Assembly: GCA_002278985.1 (NCBI GenBank)
Contig: NCJP01000034.1
Location: 1 to 10,399, forward strand
Length of the DNA: 10,399 bases
Source: Erythrobacter sp. 34-65-8
GTDB taxonomy: Bacteria > Pseudomonadota > Alphaproteobacteria > Sphingomonadales > Sphingomonadaceae
Reading direction: 5' to 3'
A model generated the notes under the pieces. The model saw nothing but the letters and a program-made list of their open reading frames with translations. It did no database searches and was not told the origin of the DNA. Both the position numbers and the translations under genes were made by a program. Shown here piece after piece: positions 1-6,149 of this stretch; positions within the stretch are counted from its first letter, which is position 1, and each line of letters opens with the position of its first letter.

Positions 1-654
1 CAGCGTCTTGAGCCGCGGCGCGGTGTCGACGCCGTAATCGGCCGGGGTCTTGTTCGCGAGCGGCTTCTGCTTGGCCTTCATGATGTTCGGCAGCGAGGCA
101 TAGCGCGGTTCGTTGAGGCGCAGGTCGGTGGTGACGATCGCCGGCATGGCCAGCTTGACTGTCTCCAGGCCGCCGTCGATCTCGCGCTTCACGGTCACGT
201 GATCACCATCAACCTCGACGGTGTTGGCAAACGTCCCCTGCGGACGGCCCATCAGCGCGGCGAGCATCTGCCCGGTCTGGTTCGAATCGTCGCTGATCGA
301 CTGCTTGCCGAGGATCACCAGGCCCGGCGCTTCCTCATCGGCGATGGCCTTGAGGATCTTGGCCACCGCCAGCGGCTCGACCTCATCCTCGCTCTCGACC
401 AGGATCGCCCGGTCCGCGCCCATGGCGAGCGCGGTGCGGAGCGTTTCCTGCGCCTTGGCCGGGCCGATGCTGACCACCACGATCTCGGTCGCTGCGCCCT
501 TTTCCTTCAGGCGGATCGCTTCTTCGACGGCGATCTCGTCGAACGGGTTCATGCTCATCTTGACGTTGGCCAGGTCAACACCCGTGCCATCCGCCTTGAC
601 GCGCGGCTTGACGTTGTAATCGATCACCCGCTTGACGGGGACGAGGATTTTCAT
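1..654 (-). CDS. etfB: Electron transfer flavoprotein beta subunit, 3' end cut by window edge
   Basis: This is the beta (AMP-binding) subunit of the ETF heterodimer. The dimer takes electrons from acyl-CoA and related dehydrogenases and passes them to ETF:quinone oxidoreductase. 218 codons are visible; the family is usually about 250 residues, so roughly 30 C-terminal residues lie outside. It starts [19 protein letters not shown]. The AMP/FAD-proximal loop SDDSNQTG is at residues 121-128. The PROSITE-type ETF beta signature fits residues 155-175, running from VKREIDGG to MPAIVT. The recognition loop [15 protein letters not shown] (181-195) carries Leu188, matching the leucine that docks into acyl-CoA dehydrogenases in human ETF. 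The ATG at 654 follows a strong AGGAAGG at 663-669. sucC lies upstream on the same strand, 98 bases away, with a candidate operator between them. etfA is expected next, beyond the left edge, but is not seen. Identification is very secure. Confidence 0.97.
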   Translation of the reverse strand, partial: MKILVPVKRVIDYNVKPRVKADGTGVDLANVKMSMNPFDEIAVEEAIRLKEKGAATEIVVVSIGPAKAQETLRTALAMGADRAILVESEDEVEPLAVAKILKAIADEEAPGLVILGKQSISDDSNQTGQMLAALMGRPQGTFANTVEVDGDHVTVKREIDGGLETVKLAMPAIVTTDLRLNEPRYASLPNIMKAKQKPLANKTPADYGVDTAPRLKTL

Positions 655-690
655 GGGAATGTCCTTCCTCTCGAGAAATTCAACCCTGCT

Positions 691-719
691 GCCCTAGCTG
701 ACGTTTCCGTAAACGTCAA
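691..719 (-). promoter_or_regulatory. Candidate etfB promoter overlapped by a 20-base palindromic operator
   Basis: Positions 699-718 form arms TGACGTTT and AAACGTCA around CCGT, 8 perfect pairs with a 4-base centre. Read on the minus strand, TTGACG (719-714) is a good -35 box. It is followed by exactly 17 bases and then TAGGGC (696-691), a weak -10. The palindrome therefore covers the -35 box and most of the spacer, as is typical of MerR-family activators. From memory, LiuR, the MerR-family regulator of branched-chain amino acid breakdown in proteobacteria, uses operators of this general form. ETF is the electron acceptor for its target isovaleryl-CoA dehydrogenase. The palindrome is seen directly; the regulator assignment is inference. 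Confidence 0.55.
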
Positions 720-752
720 CTCATCCACCGGGTTTCCATGGCGGCTTGTGGC

Positions 753-1952
753 TCAGGCCGCCCTCTTCACTTCGGCCACGATCTTGCGGGCGGCATCGCC
801 CAGATCGTCGGCGCTGACGATGGCGAGGCCCGAATTGTCGAGTATGGCCTTGCCTTCGTTGACGTTGGTGCCCTCAAGCCGGACCACCAGCGGAACCTGC
901 AGGTTCACGTCCTTGGCCGCCTGCACGATGCCGTTGGCGATGACGTCGCACTTCATGATCCCGCCGAAGATGTTGACCAGGATGCCCTCGACCGCGGGAT
1001 CTTTCAGAATGATCTTGAACGCTGCGGTCACCTTTTCGGTGGTGGCACCGCCGCCCACGTCGAGGAAGTTCGCCGGGAACGCGCCATTCAGCTTGATGAT
1101 GTCCATCGTCGCCATGGCCAGGCCTGCGCCGTTGACCATGCAGCCGATATTTCCGTCGAGCTTGATGTAGGCGAGATCGTATTCGCTCGCTTCGACTTCC
1201 GCCGGGTCTTCCTCGGTCTCGTCGCGCAGCGCTTCGATGTCCTTGTGGCGGTAGAGGGCGTTCGAATCGAAGCTCATCTTGGCGTCCAGCACCAGCAGCC
1301 TGCCGTCGTCGCTTTCCACCAGCGGGTTGATTTCGAGCATCGAGCAGTCGGTGGCGATAAATGCATCATAGAGCTGCCGCGCCAGGACCTGAGCCTGCTT
1401 GTTGAGATCGCCCTTGAGCTTGAGGGCGAATGCGACCGCGCGGCCATGATGCGGCTGGAAGCCCTGCGCCGGATCGACGGTGAAGGTGGTGATCTTCTCC
1501 GGCGTGTCGTGCGCGACTGCTTCGATGTCCATCCCGCCTTCGGTCGAGACGACGAAAGCGACCCGGCCGGTGGCGCGATCAACCAGTAGCGAAAGGTAGT
1601 ATTCCTTCGCGATGTCGACCCCGTCGGTCACGTAGAGGCGGTTGACCTGTTTGCCGGCATCGCCCGTCTGAATGGTGACGAGCGTATTGCCGAGCATTTC
1701 TTTCGCGTTGGCTTCGACTTCCTCGAGGCTCTTGGCCAGGCGCACACCGCCCTTGGCATCCGCGCCCAGTTCCTTGAACTTGCCCTTGCCGCGTCCGCCG
1801 GCATGAATCTGCGCCTTGACCACATAGAGCGGTCCGGGAAGCTGCTTCGCCCCTGCGACGGCTTCCTCAACGCTCAGCGCAGCGTGGCCGGCCGGGATGG
1901 CGATGCCGTATTTCGCGAGCAGTTCCTTGGCCTGGTATTCGTGGATGTTCAT
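753..1952 (-). CDS. sucC: Succinyl-CoA synthetase (ADP-forming) beta subunit
   Basis: This is the beta subunit of the TCA-cycle enzyme that couples succinyl-CoA hydrolysis to ATP or GTP synthesis, acting in the cytoplasm with SucD. The protein is 399 residues; E. coli SucC has 388. It starts [16 protein letters not shown], the standard SucC N-terminus, which decides the ATG at 1952 over an upstream in-frame start at 1985. The ATP-grasp domain has Lys46 and G53-R54-G55, at the same numbers as in E. coli. MLEINPLV and the following DAKMSFD supply the metal ligands. The C-terminal CoA-ligase domain has [36 protein letters not shown] and VVRLEGTNV. The Shine-Dalgarno is weak (GCGGAA about 11 bases upstream). 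sucD is not adjacent; etfB follows instead. Malate-CoA ligase beta is a related alternative, but similarity to SucC looks closer. Confidence 0.96.
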   Translation of the reverse strand: MNIHEYQAKELLAKYGIAIPAGHAALSVEEAVAGAKQLPGPLYVVKAQIHAGGRGKGKFKELGADAKGGVRLAKSLEEVEANAKEMLGNTLVTIQTGDAGKQVNRLYVTDGVDIAKEYYLSLLVDRATGRVAFVVSTEGGMDIEAVAHDTPEKITTFTVDPAQGFQPHHGRAVAFALKLKGDLNKQAQVLARQLYDAFIATDCSMLEINPLVESDDGRLLVLDAKMSFDSNALYRHKDIEALRDETEEDPAEVEASEYDLAYIKLDGNIGCMVNGAGLAMATMDIIKLNGAFPANFLDVGGGATTEKVTAAFKIILKDPAVEGILVNIFGGIMKCDVIANGIVQAAKDVNLQVPLVVRLEGTNVNEGKAILDNSGLAIVSADDLGDAARKIVAEVKRAA

Positions 1953-2058
1953 GAGAGGCAATTTCCGCTTCGTGGGTGGGGACAAGTGTTGCGGCGCGGC
2001 ATAAGCATGGATTGCCCCGCTTGAAAAGTGTGCCTTTGGCTAGCAATTGCATGAAGGC

Positions 2059-2847
2059 ATGATTGATCACCAGCAGCTCGGCCAGATTGTCCGCGAAGCG
2101 GGCCGGATCGCCTATGACGCCTGGCCGGGTGCGGGCAATACGGTAGAGAGCTGGGAAAAAGAGCCCGGCAGCCCGGTTTGCGCAGCCGACCTGGCAGTTG
2201 ACGCCTTCCTCAAACGCGAACTGGGCCGCCTGCTGCCCTCTGCCGGCTGGCTTTCTGAGGAGACCGTGGACGCGCCGGAACGGCTGGAGCGGGGCCTGAT
2301 CTGGCTGGTCGATCCGATCGACGGCACCCGCGATTTCCTGAAGGGCAAGAGCGGCTGGGCTGTCTCGGTTGCCCTCATCAGCGCCGGACGTCCGTTGATC
2401 GGCATGCTCGAAGCGCCAGCCCGCAGCGAAAGCTGGCTCGGCATAGCCGGACAGGGCGCCTGGCTGAATGGCTCGGCGCTGTCCGCCTCACGCCGTCCCG
2501 GGTTCGCAGGGGCACGGGTCCCGGCCGATTCGCTCGCCAAAGTGGACCGGGTGCTGACCCTGGTCGATAAACCCAATTCGATTGCACTGCGGATTGCCAT
2601 GGTGGCCGATGACCGGGCCGACCTCGTCGCCACGCTGCGCTGGGGATACGAGTGGGACATTGCCGCTGCGGCCCTGATCGCTCGCGAAGCTGGCGCGGCG
2701 GTAACCGACGCGTTTGGCGCGCCTCTGAATTACAACAAGCGTGATCCCCGCGCTTTCGGGCTGCTGGTCAGCGCGCCCGCTATCCACGGGGATGCGGTGG
2801 CGCATCTGGCAGAGCGCGCGGCGGTCCTCGCACCGCGAACAATCTGA
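2059..2847 (+). CDS. cysQ: CysQ-like 3'(2'),5'-bisphosphate nucleotidase / inositol monophosphatase family
   Basis: A metal-dependent, lithium-sensitive-type phosphatase of 262 residues, the usual length for the family. Metal-site motifs are all present: Asp44 in AADLAVD, SEE at 66-68, DPIDGT at 85-90 and EWD at 198-200 near the start of the C-terminal half. A CysQ-like tail (VTDAFGAPLNYNK, 215-227) favours a PAP phosphatase, which recycles 3'-phosphoadenosine 5'-phosphate from sulfate assimilation, over inositol-1-phosphatase. Substrate cannot be settled from sequence, and histidinol-phosphate phosphatase relatives exist. Start: ATG at 2059 has only a GAAGG 1-2 bases ahead. A TTG four codons upstream (2047) is also in frame but has no Shine-Dalgarno. 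No cysteine or sulfate genes are nearby. It is divergent from sucC and convergent with the OmpA lipoprotein. No signal peptide or membrane segment is evident. Confidence 0.82.
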   Translation: MIDHQQLGQIVREAGRIAYDAWPGAGNTVESWEKEPGSPVCAADLAVDAFLKRELGRLLPSAGWLSEETVDAPERLERGLIWLVDPIDGTRDFLKGKSGWAVSVALISAGRPLIGMLEAPARSESWLGIAGQGAWLNGSALSASRRPGFAGARVPADSLAKVDRVLTLVDKPNSIALRIAMVADDRADLVATLRWGYEWDIAAAALIAREAGAAVTDAFGAPLNYNKRDPRAFGLLVSAPAIHGDAVAHLAERAAVLAPRTI

Positions 2848-2861
2848 CCGGGCCGGGTACC

Positions 2862-2903
2862 AAAAAAAGAGGAGGGGCCGACCGCTGGCGCGACCGACCC
2901 CTC
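2862..2903 (-). terminator. Intrinsic terminator of the OmpA-family lipoprotein gene
   Basis: Arms at 2873-2885 and 2890-2902 enclose the loop at 2886-2889. In the minus-strand RNA they form 13 pairs, three of them G-U, with one more G-C pair possible at the base. A run of seven U (2868-2862) follows three bases later. It lies about 35 bases past the lipoprotein stop codon. In plus-strand RNA the three wobbles become A-C mismatches and no U-tract follows, so it should stop only the minus-strand transcript. Confidence 0.85.
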
Positions 2904-2937
2904 TTCCGCTCGCTGGGAGCTTGCTGAACGGCGCTGA

Positions 2938-3615
2938 TCAGCGCGCCGCGTCAATCTCTGCCTGAGTCAGAGGGATGATCTTGACTTCGACCCGGCGGTT
3001 CATCGGCTCATTGACGTTGTCGCCAGTCGGAACCTTGAGCTGTGTTTCGCCGAATCCGGCCCAGCGGATCCGGGCCGAGTTGACCCCGCGCGAGACGAGA
3101 TAGTTCGACACGGCCTGTGCGCGCCTTTCCGACAAGTTCTGGTTCGAGCTGGTCGAGCCGACCGTGTCAGTGTGGCCGTACACATCGACCAGGCTGTTCG
3201 GATACTGCACCAGGCTTGCGGCGACATTGTCGAGCAGCCGCTGGAAGCCCGGGGTAATGGCCGAGCTGCCGGTGGCGAAAGTGACGCCGTCAGGCAGGTT
3301 GACCAGGATTGCGCCATCGACTTCCGACACATCCACACCCGAGCCGGCGGTCTGTTCGCGCAGTTCCCTGATCTGCTGGTCCATCCGGTATCCGACGACG
3401 CCGCCCACTGCGCCGCCACCCACCGCGCCGATGATCCGGCCGGTCTTCCCGCCAATCAGACCGCCCAGAAGAGCGCCTGCGGCAGCACCGCCGACCCCGC
3501 CGATCGCGGTGCGGGAGATCTTCTGTTCGCCCGTGTTCGGATCGGTCACGCAGCCTGAAACGGTGACCAGTGAAATCGCTGCCAATCCGGCAACAAAACT
3601 CTTGGATGTGTTCAT
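2938..3615 (-). CDS. OmpA-family outer-membrane lipoprotein with glycine zipper (YiaD-like)
   Basis: A predicted 225-residue outer-membrane lipoprotein that anchors the envelope to peptidoglycan. Residues 1-21 are a lipoprotein signal with lipobox V-S-G-C and acylated Cys22. Residues 38-76 form a glycine-zipper segment with many GxxxG spacings. Residues 102-215 are an OmpA C-terminal domain. It contains VYGHTDTVGS (145-154) and NQNLSERRAQAV (159-169 region), with Asp150 and Arg165 at the positions that bind diaminopimelate in OmpA-type domains. RRVEVKI closes the fold. There is no N-terminal beta barrel, so it resembles YiaD/Pal-like lipoproteins rather than OmpA itself. The residue after Cys22 is Val, not the Asp inner-membrane retention signal, so Lol export is expected. 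ATG at 3615 follows GAGGAAGGGA (3632-3623). It appears monocistronic, with its own terminator downstream. Confidence 0.92.
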   Translation of the reverse strand: MNTSKSFVAGLAAISLVTVSGCVTDPNTGEQKISRTAIGGVGGAAAGALLGGLIGGKTGRIIGAVGGGAVGGVVGYRMDQQIRELREQTAGSGVDVSEVDGAILVNLPDGVTFATGSSAITPGFQRLLDNVAASLVQYPNSLVDVYGHTDTVGSTSSNQNLSERRAQAVSNYLVSRGVNSARIRWAGFGETQLKVPTGDNVNEPMNRRVEVKIIPLTQAEIDAAR

Positions 3616-3779
3616 AATTCAGTCCCTTCCTCAATTTTCTTTTTTGACGGAGTGGCTACCGTGAGACCCGGCAAACCCCGTGGCGATATCGTCCGCACCA
3701 CATTAACGCCAGCTGTTCGAAACAATCCTCCGGCTCGCTGCTTGTTCCCAGCACACTGGTGCGGAACGAAATATATGCT

Positions 3780-3802
3780 AGGGGTGAGAAGGTGACACCC
3801 TT
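3780..3802 (+). promoter_or_regulatory. Ribosome-binding site and GTG start of the CNNM gene, within a small predicted hairpin
   Basis: AGGGG (3780-3784) lies seven bases before GTG at 3792 and is the only good Shine-Dalgarno in the area, so it fixes the start. GGGTG (3782-3786) can pair with CACCC (3796-3800), extendable by a G-U and an A-U pair, with a nine-base loop holding the GTG. The hairpin would bury the Shine-Dalgarno. The 176 bases between this start and the divergent lipoprotein gene (3616-3791) otherwise hold an AT-rich island (3769-3776, possible -10) but no clear -35. Confidence 0.5.
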
Positions 3803-5090
3803 TCCATGGACCGACCTGCTGATCATCGCGGGCCTGATCGTGACCAATGGCGTGTTCGCCATGTCCGAGCTCGCGATCGTTTCCGCCAAGACCGCCCAGC
3901 TGCAAGGCAAGGCCGCGCGCGGTAGCCGAGCGGCGACCACCGCTCTGTCCCTGGCCAATGATCCGGGCAAGTTCCTTTCAACTGTCCAGATCGGGATCAC
4001 TCTCGTCGGCATCATTGCGGGGGCTTATTCCGGGGCAAGCCTGGGCGGTCCGGTGGGCGAGCGGCTCGCTGCGCTGGGGGTGCCGCTGAAATGGTCGGCC
4101 GAGGCAGGCTTTGCCCTGGTGATTGCCCTGACGACTTACGCCAGCCTGGTGGTAGGCGAACTCGTTCCCAAGCAGATTGCGCTGCGCAACGCGGTGCCGA
4201 TCGCGACAGTGATGGCCCTGCCGATGGCCTGGCTGGCCCGCATTGCGGCTCCGCTCGTCTGGCTGCTCGACACCTCGTCCAGCCTGCTCATGCGGCTGAT
4301 GCGGATCCGTGCGGCAGGCGAATCGAGCGTGACGGCGGAAGAGCTGCAGATGATCTTTGCCGATGCGACCCGCTCCGGAGTGATCGAGAAGGAGCAAAGC
4401 CAGATCCTGACCGGCGTGGTCAGACTGGCCGAGCGCCCGGTGCGCGAGCTGATGACCCCGCGGCGCGAGATTGACTGGCTCGACATCGGAGCCGACGAAG
4501 GGGCGATCCGTGCCGCCATTGCGCAGAGCCCGCATTCGCTGCTCCCCGTCGCCGAAGGTTCGCCTGACAAGGTTCTGGGCGTTGTCAGGGTACGCGAAGT
4601 GCTGGTGCAATTGCTGGCCGGTCGCCCGATCGAGCTGGCCGCACTCATGCGCAGGGCGGAAGTTGTCCCTGACCAGCTTGACGCGATGGATGCCCTGCGC
4701 GTGCTGCAGCAGTCCGAGATTGCCATGGCCATGGTTCATGACGAATATGGCCACCTTGACGGGCTGGTCACGCCGGTCGACCTGATGACGGCGATTGTCG
4801 GCCAGTTTGCCAGCGACCAGGACCCGGGTGATGAGCCGGAGATTGTCGAGCGCGAGGATGGATCGCTGCTGGTTTCGGGTGCGATGAGCGCCGATGCGCT
4901 GGCTGACCGGCTGGGGCTCGATTACGGCGAAGGCCGCGAATTCGGCACCGTGGCCGGCTATGTCCTGGCGGTGCTGCGAAACCTGCCTGAAGAAGGCGAA
5001 TACTTCATCGACCAGGGCTGGCGTTTCGAGGTGGTCGACATGGACGGGCGCAAGATCGATAAATTGCTCGTCTCCAGCGAAGCGGGCTGA
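3792..5090 (+). CDS. CNNM/HlyC-CorC family membrane protein (DUF21, CBS pair, CorC_HlyC)
   Basis: A predicted inner-membrane protein of 432 residues. The CNNM (DUF21) transmembrane domain covers about residues 5-190. Hydrophobic segments lie near 6-27, 63-85, 103-125 and 134-160, and the conserved VGELVPKQ is at 121-128. A CBS pair follows: CBS1 about 218-275 starts at LMTPRREIDW; CBS2 about 281-337 ends with MVHDEYGHLDGLVTPVDL. The CorC_HlyC domain (about 350-429) has REFGTVAGYVL and YFIDQGWRFEV. Family members are annotated as hemolysins for historical reasons; the better-supported role is magnesium or cobalt efflux or resistance, with CBS domains sensing nucleotides. The GTG start at 3792 is chosen because AGGGG precedes it by seven bases. 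An extension to GTG 3759 would add 11 polar residues with no ribosome site. It stands alone, divergent from the lipoprotein gene. The transported ion is not determinable. Confidence 0.9.
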   Translation: MTPFPWTDLLIIAGLIVTNGVFAMSELAIVSAKTAQLQGKAARGSRAATTALSLANDPGKFLSTVQIGITLVGIIAGAYSGASLGGPVGERLAALGVPLKWSAEAGFALVIALTTYASLVVGELVPKQIALRNAVPIATVMALPMAWLARIAAPLVWLLDTSSSLLMRLMRIRAAGESSVTAEELQMIFADATRSGVIEKEQSQILTGVVRLAERPVRELMTPRREIDWLDIGADEGAIRAAIAQSPHSLLPVAEGSPDKVLGVVRVREVLVQLLAGRPIELAALMRRAEVVPDQLDAMDALRVLQQSEIAMAMVHDEYGHLDGLVTPVDLMTAIVGQFASDQDPGDEPEIVEREDGSLLVSGAMSADALADRLGLDYGEGREFGTVAGYVLAVLRNLPEEGEYFIDQGWRFEVVDMDGRKIDKLLVSSEAG

Positions 5091-5169
5091 TTTCGTCCGA
5101 GCATGTGACCCGGCCTGCGCGCCCTGCCGCCAACTCTTCCCCGATTAGCTAGCAGGGCCGACCAGAGGG

Positions 5170-5197
5170 GAGGCACAGGCGCGGATGCGCCTGCCTC
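5170..5197 (-). terminator. Hairpin just after the operon's last stop codon, no U-tract
   Basis: CAGGCGC (5176-5182) and GCGCCTG (5187-5193) form 7 perfect GC-rich pairs around a GGAT loop. GAGG (5170-5173) with CCTC (5194-5197) adds four more across a two-base bulge. It begins three bases past the stop codon of the BamF-like gene. The minus-strand sequence that follows is CU-rich (CCCTCT) rather than a U run. It may be a weak terminator or a 3'-end stabilising stem. It could also serve the convergent CNNM transcript, which likewise lacks a U-tract here. Confidence 0.45.
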
Positions 5198-5200
5198 ACA

Positions 5201-5614
5201 TCAGCCAGGGATCACGGCCTGTGCGAACTGGCCGTCGCCTTCAGGTGCAGCGACGATGTCGCGGGTGATCGAGCCCTTGGCAACCGTGTTGGTGCCGGGA
5301 TCGCCCACCGTGGTGCGGATGCCGGCTTCCGGGGCACCGGCACGGTCGAGCGCGCTGGTTTCGATCGCGCTGCGCGGGGCCGGGCCGCCGAACAGGGCAT
5401 CGAGCGTCTGCTCGGCTGCCGTGCCTTCGGCCGGGCGCGGGGCGCCGGGGGCGGGGGGAACGAGGTTGAAATCAGGCGGGACCACCAGCGGGGCCTGGCG
5501 CTGCACGGCGAATTCATCGGGCCGGTCACGGCCGAGAATGCCGCCGCTGCTGCCACAGGCAGCCAGCATGGCGCTGCCGCCGGCGAGAAGGATGAGGGTA
5601 CTGATCTTACGCAT
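5201..5614 (-). CDS. bamF: DUF3035 lipoprotein, BamF-like candidate BAM-complex subunit
   Basis: A small 137-residue lipoprotein. Residues 1-19 are a signal peptide ending in lipobox L-A-A-C with acylated Cys20; GSSGG follows. The signature GILGRDRPDEFAVQRQAPL (about 25-43), followed by VVPPDFNLVPP, is the DUF3035 hallmark. As I recall, this family was described in Caulobacter as BamF, an alphaproteobacterial accessory lipoprotein of the beta-barrel assembly machine with a motif like that in BamC. The remainder is rich in Pro, Ala and Gly and looks disordered. It is the last gene of the folA-ribF-ileS-lspA operon. Its ATG at 5614 overlaps the lspA stop by 8 bases, and GGAG lies 10 bases upstream. 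An ATG at 5623 has GGAG too close. Function in this organism is inferred from the family motif only. Confidence 0.75.
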   Translation of the reverse strand: MRKISTLILLAGGSAMLAACGSSGGILGRDRPDEFAVQRQAPLVVPPDFNLVPPAPGAPRPAEGTAAEQTLDALFGGPAPRSAIETSALDRAGAPEAGIRTTVGDPGTNTVAKGSITRDIVAAPEGDGQFAQAVIPG

Positions 5615-6149
5615 GGGTACCATTCTCCGCGGCCTTTCCGGCCGGTTGTTCGTCAGGATTGGGCGCTTTTTCGCGCACAAGGAAGGAACGGGCAAGGATA
5701 ATCACCACGCCGATGGTGATTGCCGCGTCCGCCACGTTGAAGATCAGGAAGGGCCGGAAGTCGCCGAAGTGGAGGTCGGCATAGTCGACCACATAGCCCA
5801 GATTATAGCGGTCATGGATGTTGCCGAGCGCCCCGCCGAGGATCAGCGACAGGCCCAGGATATCGCCCAGCACCTGCTCCCGCAGCATCCACACCAGCAC
5901 GACCAGGGCAATCAGCCCGGTCACCGCCACCAGGATCCAGCGCATCTCCATCGACGTCGCCTGGAACATGCCCAGTGAGATGCCGTAATTGTGCGTCAGG
6001 GTGAAATTGAAGAACGAGACGATTTCCCGGCTCTCTCCCAGCTTCATGCCCAGCGTATCGACCACATGGCTCTTGAGCAGCTGGTCGACCACGTAGAGCG
6101 CAACCGCGAACAGCAGCCCGATTACCCGGTTGCGCCAGATAACGCTCAT
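5607..6149 (-). CDS. lspA: Lipoprotein signal peptidase (signal peptidase II)
   Basis: An inner-membrane aspartyl protease of 180 residues that cleaves the signal peptide of prolipoproteins after Cys lipidation. Four hydrophobic segments are visible, near residues 8-22, 70-88, 95-108 and 136-156. Conserved motifs: VVDQLLK (20-26, Asp22), THNYGISLGMF (52-62, Asn54), GGALGNIHDR (105-114), GYVVDY (118-123) and FNVADAAI (137-144). The catalytic pair is Asp122 and Asp141, spaced 19 apart as in the Pseudomonas enzyme. The usual NxGAAF box is here N-Y-G-I-S-L-G, a milder variant. The ATG at 6149 overlaps the ileS stop (ATGA), so translation is likely coupled. The C-terminal 20 residues are polar and probably cytoplasmic. 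ileS-lspA adjacency is common in proteobacteria, and the next gene encodes a lipoprotein. Confidence 0.96.
   Translation of the reverse strand: MSVIWRNRVIGLLFAVALYVVDQLLKSHVVDTLGMKLGESREIVSFFNFTLTHNYGISLGMFQATSMEMRWILVAVTGLIALVVLVWMLREQVLGDILGLSLILGGALGNIHDRYNLGYVVDYADLHFGDFRPFLIFNVADAAITIGVVIILARSFLVREKAPNPDEQPAGKAAENGTHA

Noticed and set aside
199..1589. Overlapping plus-strand open frames across etfB and sucC
   Set aside because: They are antisense to two unmistakable genes; the composition (rich in R, A, D, H) is typical of reverse-strand shadows.
2021..2049. TTGAAA at 2021-2026 as a -35 box for the CysQ-like gene
   Set aside because: The bases 16-18 away (around CAATTG) are not a convincing -10. 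The 106-base divergent gap to sucC shows no clear promoter by eye on either strand.
3164..3664. Plus-strand frame of 166 codons rich in proline and threonine over the OmpA lipoprotein gene
   Set aside because: It is the antisense reading of the glycine zipper (glycine codons read as proline and alanine). There is no independent evidence.
3684..3691. CGATATCG palindrome in the divergent region between the lipoprotein and CNNM genes
   Set aside because: An 8-base palindrome is expected by chance at this length and has no flanking symmetry.
3978..4754. Minus-strand frame of 258 codons opposite the CNNM gene, rich in His, Gln and Arg
   Set aside because: It is antisense to a gene with clear CNNM, CBS and CorC_HlyC motifs. 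The composition is not protein-like.
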